Source: Lingula anatina
Lineage: Eukaryota; Brachiopoda; Lingulata; Lingulida; Lingulidae
Reading direction: 5' to 3'
NCBI RefSeq assembly: GCF_001039355.2
Contig: NW_019775387.1
Span: 167,856-231,855 of the forward strand
Length of the DNA stretch: 64,000 nt
Position numbers and translations under genes: made by a program. Below the pieces are notes generated by a model, which had not been told where the DNA came from, did not search any database, and saw only the letters and a program-made list of their open reading frames with translations. Position 1 is the stretch's first letter. Every line of letters starts with the position of its first letter. Below, in pieces: positions 23,757-35,991 of the stretch.

Positions 23757-26020
23757 TATCCTCTACCAGATTGACTTTTCACAGGATATTCAGATATGTC
23801 TTTAGTTTAAATAAACAGACGGTCGTTTTATATCTCGCTTTTCCCCTTTTTTCCTATATAAACATGAAATGCAAAATTTGGCAAAATTTAGAACAGGGGC
23901 ACACGACTTAGAAATCCAAAGAGGCAGATACTGAAATAAAACGAAATACACTTTCTTTTAAAATGCCCCTTACACACCAAACACAGGAAGATCCTAAAAC
24001 CAGATCCTACACAAACCCCAGAGGGCCAGTTCAAATGTATAATGCAGTCAAACGATTTAGATGTTATAAAGAATGTGGCCCACTATATCACAATGTGTAA
24101 TAAGGAAAGAAAAATATATTCTCAACCAACCACCACCTAGTCAACCAAAGTAACTGAGCGTATACTGCAATTGTAAAATCTGATCGCAGTTATTGTATAA
24201 ACAATATTGTAATTTATTATTGTAATTTTAGTTATATGGTTATATAATGTATACTGTTAGGTCATAGTCATTGTAAAAATGTACTTGAACCGCAATAAAT
24301 AATAATAATAATATTAATAATAATCTGCCACCCTGGTAAAGGGTAAGATAAAGCCAGGGCAACAGACAGTAACCATCAAAGGTGCAAGCTGGGCATTTAT
24401 TCTTCCAAATGAGTTTTTTTAAATGAAGTTTCTCATTGATAGAAGTTCTGGTCAAAATAATCCATAACTTCGGCGAATGAAACGACGGCTAAAAATGGAG
24501 CAACCTGCATGGCTTGAAATTGAGGGTGTTGAGAGAACGCGGTCATTTTCATACATTTTATCAAAAATATCATCCTGAAATTACGACTCCTTCCTGTCAA
24601 ATCTATTTCTATTTGTTGGTTGGGTTATCCTGCTTAAAGGACTTTTGTACTTAGGTGTTGACTTTACATCATCAATATTAACGCGCACAGACGTGCCAGC
24701 CTGCCTGAATGCTTTTGTTCTCATCCACACAACTTATACTTATATATTTCATCCACTTATAAGAACTAATGCATAGTATAATATAATATGAAAATAATAT
24801 CATAATTATGTGAAATTAATTTGCTATCACAGTTGTAGTATGTAATTACACTATCGTAATCTTGTGAATTTTTGTATATGCTGATATTGCTGGTTATGAG
24901 ACCACTTGCTCCTGCCATAATTCTATGGGCGTGATAGTGTTTACACTTCACTGTAAGTAACATGCTTTACTCTGGTTTCTCTTCATCCACGTATAAATCT
25001 TTCGCCTTTTACTAAAGATTTCCGTGGAGAGGAACAATACAATGAGTCTATAGACTAATTTTTCTAGCCCTCCGAAAGGAGGGTAGCATAATATTAAAGT
25101 CAACTCTTGAAACACTCTCTTGAAATACTCTCTCACTACTTTACTGTACTTGGAACAAATGCAAGGATATAAAAACTTGCATACACAAGGGATTATTCCT
25201 TGTTATCTAGCGAAGCTATACAATGTATAGATTATAGCAATACTCTTCCTACCGACACACACATGATATTCCTAATACGGTGTTGCAAAGCACTATCACT
25301 TGCTTAGGCAAAAGGATGCAGCACAGTTGCCATTTCTTTTCTAAAAAAAACTGCATTTGGTCATAACTATGATAAGCTCTTCATTTAAACTTTTTAATGG
25401 CAAGTTTGATGGATTGCGAAAAATATATAAAAGTATTTTTGTGATACATTGCATTCATCCACTATGATTCACAATACAACATAGACAAAGAATTCTTTAT
25501 GTCCAAATGATTACTAATTTAGATAGACGAAATCAGATTCAGTATTTTGCACTGCAAGGGCTTTTAAAATAATGAAGAAAAAAAAGGTCCAACGATAACC
25601 TTAATATTCAACTCCAATTTCTTTTATTTTTTTTACATTTGTAAATTCTTGTATTGAAGTCANCTTTGACAGTGAAAAAAAACTATTTGAGACGCTGGAG
25701 AACGCAACACGTGAGTGTGAACAGTTTGAACTTTGACAGTGGAAAAACTGTATTTTAGGACCTGGACTATTTGAAGCCTAACTTAACTCACTATGAAAGG
25801 CAGCAGCACAGAATCTCAGCCTCAAGTGGAAAACGGCGCTTCGATAAAAGGCAGTTGAACAGATATGGACATAGAATATTATTTTCATAGTTGATACACT
25901 GTTGTTTGTGTGTTTTTTTATGTGCGGGCCGTGTTGGACCGTAACAGAAGCTAAAAGGGTAAGGGCCCATAAAAGATTAGCATCACGTTTCCTTCCTAAT
26001 TTAAATAGTTCATATGAGCA
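23757..26020. other. Non-coding stretch with MITE ends and an assembly N
   Basis: It begins with a partial copy of the CTACCAGGGC MITE (23757-23815), and a right end of the same family lies at 24330-24348 next to an (AAT)n tract (24297-24324). A single N at 25663 is followed by two near-copies of ctttgacagtg.aaaaact, about 70 bp apart. No coding exon is supported. The next exon of the 26.7-kb membrane-protein gene should lie here but was not found. Confidence 0.5.
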
Positions 26021-26660
26021 TTTAAGGCCCGGCCCCACTGGGGTTAGGATGAATTATGCTTGAATTGCGCACAGGTTAGTTGATAACCGCCAAACATCCG
26101 CAATATTCATCATACAGGCTTGTGTCAGTCTGCCAGCATCCGCACACGTCTGCAATTATCCGCAAAGGCGCATTTTCTGAGCTGCACCAAATTCTGGTTT
26201 CGGATGACATGTGCAATACGTCCGCAAAACATACGCAATAAATATTAGTATGCAATACATGGGCTGTTATCCGCACTTATCCGCAACTCACGGGTAATTG
26301 CTAGCGCACTAGTGGACTAGGAGAGCTTGTATTGAGTGTTCCCATCACGTCCATATCACGAACTAAGATAACATATTGCGAATATTACGGATTTGTCACG
26401 ATTTAAGCGTTTGTGTTGCGTCTGATTTGCGTCTGATTTGCTAACATCTGCAATGGCATCCGCTTTTATTCGTGATACATACGCAACGCATCATTTATGT
26501 ATTCGTAATTCATACTCTTCTCATCAGCAATGTATTGCAGAAAATTCGTCATTTTGGTCATTTCTGTTGCAGGGTACAACGAACGCCCGAATGCCAAGCA
26601 AATTTGTATCCTCAATGTCGTCCTCAATCCATCCTCTCGTCAGTGTGACCGGGCCTTTAG
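26021..26660. mobile_element. Inverted-repeat element with AAGGCCCGG...CACTG ends, 640 bp
   Basis: The left terminus reads tttaaggcccggccccactg; the right terminus, reversed, reads ctaaaggcccggtcacactg. The interior has many scattered tccgca/tgcgga-type words and no ORF of note. This is a non-autonomous DNA transposon architecture. It sits about 100 bp beyond the donor of the 26762-27313 exon, so probably in that gene's intron. Confidence 0.65.
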
Positions 26661-26761
26661 AAGTACACGTACAATACTTCTGTGATTTTAACAAGAATAC
26701 CAGGACTATACAGGAGAAGATGAAAGTGGTAGACGGAAAACAATGAACAGAAAAAACTTAC

Positions 26762-27313
26762 CGAGCTGCAAATTTCACAATAATCAGCTGAAAAACACTT
26801 TAAATATCTCTTTCTACATCCCTTTCTACATCCTCTTCGACAATCACTGCAATCAAAATAGTACTTGCAACAACAACATAGACAGCAATCCTCACCGGTC
26901 CGACAGCAGACATACACAATTACTCCAACACTGAACGAAAGCCCTAATCCAATAAAAGATACGACAGTGGCTATCATCCAATCTGGAGTGGGCGTGGCGC
27001 CGGTAGCTGTGGACGTGGTCGCGGTCGTAGAAACCGTGGTTTGGTTGCCGTGATCGACGTTGTAGTTGGTGACGGTCGTGTCTGATTCGTTTATACTGGA
27101 TATAGGCGCGGTCTCTGTTACAGCAGGGGCGGTCTCAGTGGCGTTACTGCTGTAATTTCTCTGGGAGACCGATACATTTGCGATGGAGGGCGCTGATGTT
27201 GTCGATTTTTTTGTGGAATTGGTATAAGAGGATGTGCTTGATCTGCTGTGCAGAGTTAAAAGTACCATAGTGGCGGTGAAAGAGTTCAAAAATTTGCCTG
27301 CATGTATATCCAT
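26762..27313 (-). CDS. Ser/Thr-rich type I membrane protein with Cys-rich tail (partial)
   Basis: One large exon encodes 184 residues from the ATG at 27313 to a consensus donor (TCG/GTAAGT) at 26762, ending in phase 0. An acceptor (ttttacag) 15 bp before the ATG suggests a spliced 5' UTR. The N-terminus (FTATMVLLTLHS) can act as a signal peptide. About 85 Ser/Thr/Asn-rich residues with several N-glycosylation sequons (NVS, NYS, NAT, NES, NQT) follow. One membrane helix (WMIATVVSFIGLGLSFSVGV) leads into a juxtamembrane tail packed with cysteines (CCRTGEDCCLCCCCKYYFDC, then repeated CRKGC units), which suggests palmitoylation or metal binding. I could not locate later exons. The layout resembles the mucin-like gene at 3.6-8.9 kb, but I see no close sequence match. 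Family unknown. Confidence 0.65.
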
Positions 27314-27327
27314 CGACTGAGATTAAT

Positions 27328-29266
27328 CTGTAAAACGAAGACACAATGCACAAATGGAGAGAAAATGGATGTCTTGTGTTAATTGAATAAATATGATTTC
27401 AGTTTTAATTAGTGATGAGAGAGAGAGAGAACGTGTGCATCATACTGTATCAACATACTTATGTCTGTATGCCAACCACACACATAACGTCTTGTACTAG
27501 AGCACCCTTGTCTAGGGAAATCCTAATTGACTCACCAAAAAACATTCTTTATTTGTACTACGTTATTTATTTTTTACATGGTTGAAGTATAATCTACTTC
27601 TACTAAGTATATAAACCACTTATACTATAAATTCGGAGAATATTTGAGGTTTCGCTGAGGCATGAATTCAGTATGTCTGCTGCACTGATATACGAATCTA
27701 CAGCGTATTTGTTTGGGCGGTCACCCACCACCTTTGCTTACCTTGTACCGGTACACGAAAAAGTGCACACAAATCTATAAGCTTTGGTGTTGAGGCCAGA
27801 ATAGGAGAATCCCTAGAGGCTTTCATAGTGTTTGCTTATGTCATCAACTCCAGGACGATGCTTAAAACAGAAAAAAGCGACCTCTACCTTCAATAAAACA
27901 CCACACAAACAACATCAGGGTGACCTAATTTTCTTTTCACCAATGTATCGACCTTGTGAGACAAAACGCACAGCAAATATTATGTCCATACAGCGCTTAA
28001 TGCTGTTTTTCACACAATAAACTGACCCATTTTTAGAAAAGTTGAAGTCTACCTGTACGCTTTGATTTGTGTAGGTAAAATACGGCCGGGCTGGATGACT
28101 ATTTAAAGCATTGAATATTACAGAATCCGAAAGTTAGCTCTGTAAAATCTTGTGAGCTATGCCTTAAAGAGCGTGCCATTTTCCGACACCTGCATATTTT
28201 TAAAGCTGTTAACAGGCTTCATTCAAAGGAAAAGTGGTTTTTAAACCCCATTCCCATCGGTCTACGTAAATCGAACCAACTCTGTCCCTGCCCGGACGGC
28301 ACGCGTGGGAGGCGAAAATCCATTGTCAATTGCTCGCAGTATTTGATCCTCGGGCTGGTCAATCAGCAGATCAACTGTCTGTGAACACGGCCAAACCGGT
28401 GCGGCACAGTAAACTGTATCTCTTAATTGAAAAGGGGACCAACAAGTTCGACAGGTGCTTGCTGTGACCTCCAATCACACCAGCTTTTAGGTTCTAGGTA
28501 GTTTTTGAAAGAGTAATTGTTTTACTTCGCATATGAGTTTGTGGAAGGCATGGCTCTTTATCGCTGAGTGAAATGGTACAGTGCACGTGCAATCGATAGG
28601 TATATTTAAGAAAAGTATCTCTTTTAAATTGGTCGTTACAGTTTTGCCGCAGCCCAGTTATTAAAATTAACATTGTCTTTCGGAATATATTAGATTTTTT
28701 GTTTCCCTTATTATAGGTATGTACCCAACAGCCGACGCCTTGCTCTTTTACTCTGTCGGATCTGACACATAAAATAAAAATTCTTCATTTAACATGTAAC
28801 GCTATATTGGTTCTCTTAAAGTTTATTCAAATTAGTTATAATATTTGTTTATTTCATAATGTTCTTTGTATATCACTTTACCACTGTTTGTCTTTTCTGT
28901 GTAGTAGCATCTAAATTACCAGTATATACGTATCGCATTATCATCACCAGCGGAATCGCCCTAGCTGTCCTTTACTGAGCTCTGTCGAACCTTGCAAGTC
29001 TTTGTGCAGTTTTATACATTTATTTTACACGTATCATTGATATTAAAACATTGTTGGACAAATACCAAATTTGTTACAGGTGGAAGCTGTTTTCCATATT
29101 ATACTCAAAGTCCTATCCTAGACTGTCTTGCGAGACCAATCTTCAGCAAATAATTCAAGCGGCTTCACTGCTGATATCCCCGCTTTTCCTCATCGCAATT
29201 ACTATAATAAAAACTAGGCATTTATTAAGACACTCTTTACACAATGACTATTGTTTGTTATAAGCA
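27328..29266. other. No supported gene
   Basis: AT-rich sequence with a short GA tract (27417-27430). A locally CpG-rich patch at about 28262-28480 has an open minus-strand frame of 70 codons, but no convincing splice sites or family resemblance. Confidence 0.5.
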
Positions 29267-29482
29267 TCATGCTGTAAAATATTCCTTCAGTGACCCCCTA
29301 ACCGTCCAGTCATCAGCAGAAGATCGGGTGTCTCTCACAGTTTTGTAAACCTTCAGGAACAGCTCGTCAAAAGGCAGCTTGGCGGTGAAGTACGTCACAC
29401 AGCACAAAAACAAATCTTTCCGATTTTTCAGCTTCCGTGGAATGACGTCGGAACAGTGCAAGCTGGCCTTTACAATGCGCGA
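29267..29482 (-). CDS. Candidate terminal coding exon, 71 residues, unknown
   Basis: A minus-strand frame runs from an acceptor (gtttttcag) at 29483 to a TGA at 29267 in phase 0. Base composition is clearly richer in G+C than its surroundings, and the peptide looks real: RKLKNRKDLFLCCVTYFTAK, then a Leu/Phe-rich and charged stretch, ending LKEYFTA. I cannot assign a family. No upstream exon was found. The neighbouring sequence holds two copies of cgcgactgaa.aacgttttt, one of which provides the acceptor, so a repeat origin is also possible. Confidence 0.35.
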   Translation of the reverse strand, partial: SRIVKASLHCSDVIPRKLKNRKDLFLCCVTYFTAKLPFDELFLKVYKTVRDTRSSADDWTVRGSLKEYFTA

Positions 29483-30420
29483 CTGAAAAACGTTTTTCCG
29501 CGCAGGAGTACCCCTTTCTCTTTTACACGGCCTTTCAACAGGCGTAATCTCGTTCGTCTTTCTTCGCGACTGAACAACGTTTTTCCGCAAGGGTCTTGCC
29601 TTGGTATTATGTGACGGTCGTTATTGGATTGTGACTGACATTTTAGAACTTGAGATTTCAATGGAACTGTAAGATTTATATTGTTAATTCCTTTCAAAAG
29701 TTCATTTTATTATCTTAGGTGCGCTACATGTATATACTGTCGAAAGGCGTGATCATAAGAACATCTCTCCTGAGGAAGCTTCCCCCGAGGGCTTATAATA
29801 TTTTGTTATTCATCATTTCATTTCTCTTTGCTGATTTATCCGTAAAAGTTGTATTTGATCTATCAAATCCAGTCCAATTCACAGTCGTCTCAAAAACCAT
29901 TTTAAATTAATACAGATTGCCTGGAAGCGATATCATATACGAGGTTTCTGTGTTTACATGCTTGTACTGTCCCCTGTCTTTTGTAACAATTCATGCTTCT
30001 ATCACAATACTAACTTAATGTTAGTTTTTTGTTTACTACCGGCTTTTGAAACACGTGTAGCGAGAATTAGATAATGAAAAAGCGGTTTATTTCAATCATT
30101 GTCGAGGCGCTATGAAGTCATAATGGGGGCGAGAAGTCAGCAGAAGTTATGGGTTGAGAAATGTTTTAGATTTGTAAGAAAATTAAGACTTCGGGGAAGA
30201 GTCCTTGATAGATTTTGATACTCCGATAACTTCAAAGATGATGTACCTTTGCCGAGTATGAGTTGTCAGAGAGCAGATTCGGACGTGGGGCTTGATTTGT
30301 GAAAAACGCTGATGATACTAACGGCAGTAACCAAGCAGACGACAATAGTAATTGGAATGGCTATATTGTTGATAAAATGACTGTAACCGTGGCAAGTCAG
30401 GCTAAATGTTGCCTTGTGTG

Positions 30421-30662
30421 CTGCATTAACATGTCTTTTCCTGCTTGTGCATAAATACAAATGTCATATGTTACGCTGTACTGCATCAACATGTCTTTTC
30501 CTGCTTATGTCTAAGTACAAATGACATATGTTTACTTGTGTGTTACATCAACACATGTCTTTTCCTGCTTGTGTATAAATACAGATGTAATATGTTTATT
30601 AGTGCGCTGTATCAACATATCTTTTCCTGCTTGTGTATTAGTACAAATGCCACGTTTACTGG
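30421..30662. repeat. Minisatellite, about 60-62 bp unit, 4 copies
   Basis: Four head-to-tail copies share the core atcaacatgtcttttcctgc followed by ttgtgtataaatacaaatg. Copies start near 30421, 30481, 30544 and 30606. Unit lengths vary from 60 to 63, so the open frame across the copies is not informative. No gene nearby. Confidence 0.85.
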
Positions 30663-32964
30663 TATTTTTATGATACAATTTTTATTCAGGAAAGTGTAAT
30701 ATTTGCTCATGATAATGTTTGTATTCTTGTATATGGTTTGAGTGCTAAACAAAATTTTATGAGTATCCTGGTTCAGTTGATTAAAAAAAACTATGAAAAA
30801 CTATCGTAAAAAGCACTAAATTTACAATCTTTTTGCAATTATAAAAGTAATTAGGTGGAAGTCTTCTAGTCAGCTAGCCTGCCTGTATATTGTGCAACTC
30901 TCTGACGTGATGCAGGTTTTTAGGTACAGCACGCATCCCAGAAAATTTATTATATCTCAAAAACTAAATAAGATATCTTTCTGAAATTTTCTGACATTGT
31001 TTAAGACATATTTTGGATGTTTATGAGAACAAATTATTTGGTAAAGTGAAAAAGAATGTGCATGCTGAAATTAAAGTTTTGTTTTTTACTTCTCTTCGAG
31101 AAAAGCAAGTCTCATATTTAAACTCCTGCTATTTCTACCTAAGTTAACACATGTGAATAAAACTGATATGGCTTTAAAGCTTACATTCTTGGCTTTCTAA
31201 AAATTTACAGTTTTAGGTGTCTTCTAAAGAAGTGAATACATTATCATTGATTAAATGAGGCCACCTGTAAAATTGAGTGCATCTGGGTAGAGGGCTCAGG
31301 ACCAAGGGCACTTTCTAGGTCAGATGCTGCCAGGCTCTATGGGGTTAATTTTTTATTTTTTCAATTAATAAGGTGTATTAATAAAGATTCCTTAGTCGAT
31401 CGCGATTTAGACTGCGGCAGTTTAAATAGATCTTAAGTTTATTACACTGATGGACGTAGTGCTTATGCATTGAATCAGCGTGTGCAGTGGTGCAACCAAT
31501 CTTTAATTAATAAGGGAGTTGGCAGAACCAGCGGGTGACCGTTAAACGTTCTAATATTTTATCAACACTGAGCGGAGAACAAACAAAAAATGATAAAGAT
31601 GTGTCACTCTAGGTGCTGGTGGCCGGGAAATTTCAACAAAGCCCGACTAACAACAATGCACACCACGGTCAACTTCAATATTTCATCCAGCTAAAAGACG
31701 AAAACAAAAATACTTTAATACCAATGTTGACTGGAGATGTATTAGAATTTTTTTTTATGAATAAGTATTGCCCCACAACTGATCGTAGTACATCCCACGA
31801 TAAGATTTCGCTCGATAGACCATGTCTAGAACCATTAGTAAACTATTAGTTCTAAAACCTTGCTTGAAAAACTGAATAACTATAAGACCATTGTTATTTT
31901 GCAAGGTTAAGCAGCGATAAATATGTTGATATATAGCAAACATTATCAGTATGATGTGCCGTAATACGTATATAACAAGAGTACTTTTCTATTGATGATG
32001 ATATCTTGCTCATAGTGGGTGCCGAAGAGAAGGGGGTGGTTAAACCACGTTAGTGACGAATCACTGCACATTAAACGTGCATCGTGTGTCACTTTTACAC
32101 GATTTCTGCTAATGAAAATGTATCATATCGCAATATACTGATTTCTTCATAGAAATTCGTTTTTTCACATGAAAATAAGTAAATTGCCGCAAGTCAAAAA
32201 CGGCTATTTTGTTTTTAAGTTTAGATGACAGTGCTTTAGATGACAGCCGAATTCGGTTGTATTTGTATGGGGATTGCTACCAGTAATTAACACATTTTTC
32301 ACATGAAGTACCATTGAAACACGATGGTCGAGAGATGAATCATGAGCTGAGGTCAGTATAACAAGCAGCATGGTGTCCAATAAGCTATTTAATCTTTTAT
32401 GTAACCTCTCTCCAACCGCAGTGGTGAAGGCTTAAACCAAGTGTTTTGGTTTCTCACTTCTTTGTTTAAGCACAGTCCCCCCCCTCTTTTTTTCAGGACT
32501 CTGCAGCTGATGAAGGTCACTTGTTGACCGGAAAAGCGCTTTCTGCAACCAGTCCAACCCCCCTTTTTTTTTCGTTTCCCCAGCCGCACTGTCGGCCCTT
32601 CAGGTCAAACACATACAGAGGCGAGACACCTCTCTCACATCATACTGAAGTGAAACAGCTGATAATATTGAATACGGCAATAAATAGTTATCTAACATAA
32701 TTCGAATCAGAATTATAAGACGGACACGTTCTATCACCGTTGTCATCTCTTCACAAACACGTGATAACGCATCTAAGGGACTTTTATACTTCAATCTAAA
32801 CTCTAACGCCCCAAAAACAATCTCAAAGCTTTTAACCAGGAGCGCTGTCACGTCCCCAGGGGCCCAGCCCTGGATCGTGTTATTTTGATAAGAGTTAGTT
32901 TAACTAGAACATGAGCCGGCCACCCGTAAACAACGAATATTAAATCGCAACTACAAAGGGGAGG
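30663..32964. other. No supported gene
   Basis: AT-rich non-coding sequence with polypyrimidine runs near 32480-32500 and 32550-32575. I see no repeat family or exon with support. Confidence 0.5.
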
Positions 32965-33466
32965 ATGTGGTGTGGTGTGAATATAGCCACAGAGACAGAG
33001 TACAAAGTATATGTACAGGAAAAACGAGAGGATGAAGACAGTAAGTGGTTTTATTCCTTTTGTTATTTTCATAATATTAATTTATTTTCATTTTTTATAA
33101 TTGATTATCAATGTGTGTTGATAAATTACCAAGTCTTTGATTTTATTACATTTTCCATGTCTGTTGTAATGGTAGGCTACATGCATTCTTGTAATTCTCA
33201 ATCCTGATACTTTCTCTGATTTTTTTTAGTCAGACATACTGTTCCCTTATCCCAGTTATGTTTAATACGTTATTACACATTATGTTTTGATATCATTTCG
33301 TTTTATCTTCACAGAAACCGTTAAGAAGGACCCCGCACTGGAAAAAAGGAAAGGGCGATAGCAGCACTGAACAAGGGGAAGACGTTGAAAGGGGCAACGG
33401 TTGGATGTCTGACGCGGGGGTCTGCCAGGCTAAAGAAGTGCTCAAATTGATGTGTGGAAAATAATT
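32965..33466 (+). CDS. Possible two-exon small gene, frame unresolved
   Basis: A donor at 33041 (gaagaca/gtaagt) and an acceptor at 33314 (ttcacag/aaaccg) form a good intron pair. From the ATG at 32965 the joined frame gives about 40 residues ending KRKGR. A second frame, entering exon 2 in phase 0, stays open longer and ends KEVLKLMCGK at 33464. Both frames are highly charged. The splice pair is convincing by motif, but whether either frame is translated cannot be decided; this may be a non-coding transcript. Confidence 0.22.
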
Positions 33467-35720
33467 TACACGCAAGGACGATTAGAGTCCAAAGTTGTAG
33501 ATTAGATAATATCACAGTATTCAACATGAAAAATGTTAATAGATCTCCTTTACGGTGATTAATTTTTACTTACTGTTTTTATATATATTGTTATTACAAT
33601 GAGATCAGTACTTCTTATATTTGAACATATATTTGTATATTATTTTGCTGTGATCCCAAGTAAACTGATATGTTTTAATTCAGGCCCAGTCTTGAAAGGG
33701 GAATGACCACAGTACGCGGGTAGCTAAATCATCAATACACAAATTACAGTGTATTTTTATCTCACTGATAGTAGGCATTTTAAAAATATCCTGAAAATCA
33801 CGTATCACCGGGTATAATGTCTTCGTTTCACGAAGGGCGGAGAATAAACAATTGCATTCACAAGTCGTGTGAATGGGGTGCTTCACAAATCACGCTAAAT
33901 AAGATGAACGTTTCACAAACCTCAAGAAATAAATAGCTGTATTTTCTACATATTTATTCTGAAAGTACATTTTTCTCTTAGAATTTGAGCAGCACTTATC
34001 TGATTTTGATTAAATACTTTAAGTTAGTCGGATATTTCAGGTACATAATGTGTTGCGTTTCTCTTGTTTTTAATTTTCCCATATTTTATTTCTTTAGCCT
34101 ACGCATTTTGTATGGGTTTTGTTGATAATATTTCATCTTTCCTTGGAAGCTAGGCTTCATCGCCTTACTCAATGTGAACAAAAATACCTAATGAGTGTAA
34201 TTTTTAAAACGGGGTCGGGCAATCAGGGCGCACATAATTGGCATGTAATTAACGAGCGGCCACTCTCTGCAAATGCATTAAGTCGATGGAAGAGTAGTAG
34301 TCGTTTTCGTTTTCCTCATATGTCAGATAAATAATGGAAAAAGCCTGACTATTTATGAATCTGTGACGTTTTTATAATTGTATTTTTTCTTAGATTTTGT
34401 TCTGGAAGTCGTATTTAAATGTGGTTCTTATTTATTTGCGTAATTATTTTACTAGGTAAATTTTTAATGGTATTCGCTATTGTTTAGGGTGTGCGTTTAA
34501 TGAGTGTACAAAATAATACATTAGTGTAAGATTACTTTCCATTTGTGAAATATAGTAGCTGTGTTGCGCTTTATAAACATATTACCACTGCATTGTAATG
34601 GTTATTGTTGTTTTTTGCAATAAATTACTATAATTGAAAATTCACAAGCCTTCCTCTCATTAAATGAAATGCTACATGAATTTGAAACATTATCAGTGCT
34701 ATAAGTAATTGAAATAACTATAATCGTCCATATTTGATTAGATAAGGGTAGTAAAGAATTACCTAAAATCGCCTTTATTTTATCGGAAAAGGGTTATAAT
34801 GACGTACCTCATTTCGCATTTACTTCATCGGAAAAGGGTTATAAAGACGTGTCAAAAATCGCCTATATTAGATCGGAAAGGAGTTGTAAAGAGGTTGTTT
34901 TTAGACGCCTATACTTGATCGGAAAGACGTAGTAATAGTGCAACTACAATTTTAAGCCTAGGCATAAAAGGGTAGTAAACCCGTAGACCCTGACCTTTCC
35001 GGTAGAGCTTTACACCGTTGAAAAGGCTTGTAAAGACAATATTCAGACCCATTTCCTGAAGAGTAAAAGAGCTGAAAATTGACTTTTTGTGCTGTGAGTA
35101 AAATTGTGTCAATTTTCTTTGATGTACTTCATGTGCCAGAATGCATTTCAAATAATAACTTTTTATTGATTTTTACACAAAACTTCATGTAAAACTTTCA
35201 TTCATTTCTTTCTTACTTAAAATATTTTATAATGACTTTATTGTGGCATCCCATTTGCAGTTGGAATTTTTGCATTAAAGAGGCACAACATCTGTATTTT
35301 ATTAAAAATTTTGTGGCAATATAATTCAGCTCGAGTTTAAATAATTGAGACTTCACCATGTGTGTTCATTATGATAAAAACATTTCAGTAACAATGTTAC
35401 ATTCTGAAAAAAAAAAAAAAAAAACGAGTTACTGCAACCAATCAAAATGCTTAAAATTGACAGCTTCTACTAAGAAGTGTAACAAAGTCAGCAAGCAGAT
35501 ACAAATGAAAATCGACTTTTTAATTTTCACAAAAAAAGAACATACATTGTGTAAATTTTGTTCAATTCAAAAGTGATATAATTCAATCCACACCTGTATT
35601 ATAAATGTTGTACACACACATTATTACATACATTTTCTTAAAGTATATTTTACAATATTTTTTACAATATAACCATGTGAAGTGTTAAGAAGAATGTTTG
35701 CATACTAATAAAATTTAGTA
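33467..35720. other. No gene; contains a 45-bp minisatellite
   Basis: AT-rich, with an A-homopolymer at 35407-35424. The only structured feature is the tandem repeat at 34715-34940. The WDR41 3' UTR probably enters at the right edge. Confidence 0.5.
34715..34940. repeat. Minisatellite, 45-bp unit, 5 copies
   Basis: Units begin near 34723, 34769, 34814, 34859 and 34904, with spacing 46, 45, 45 and 45. The core is tcgcctatatt.gatcggaaa followed by agggttataaagacgt. Although 45 is divisible by three and one plus-strand frame stays open over about three units, there is no start or gene context. Confidence 0.85.
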
Positions 35721-35726
35721 TTATAT

Positions 35727-35732
35727 TTTATT
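35727..35732 (-). promoter_or_regulatory. Likely WDR41 poly(A) signal
   Basis: AATAAA on the minus strand, about 260 bp after the WDR41 stop codon, in an AT-rich 3' UTR. Confidence 0.5.
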
Positions 35733-35991
35733 CAAAATAAATACTTCAAAGTCTAAATCATCTCATTTCGCAAAAGAAAAGTCAGAAAAATGCCTCTGAT
35801 CAGACATAGACCTCTATACTCTTTGAGCTTTTTAAAATGTTCTAATATGAAGTTTCATCCTATTCTGTGATGTACTGTATTTTAAGAAATTGAATACAGG
35901 CAAATCTGTCTCTATCTAATTTGTAGAAACATCTAAGGTAGTGAAAAAAGGGAAGAGTCACATATGTGTGTGACATGTCCCTGAGTTGATG

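Noticed and set aside
28262-28474. 70-codon minus-strand ORF in a CpG-richer patch
   Set aside because: No convincing acceptor or upstream exon and no recognisable family; the local base composition alone can explain the open frame.
30445-30699. 84-codon ORF with repeating peptide over the 60-bp minisatellite
   Set aside because: Unit length varies between 60 and 63 and the peptide has no start, splice or family context; the open frame follows from the repeat.
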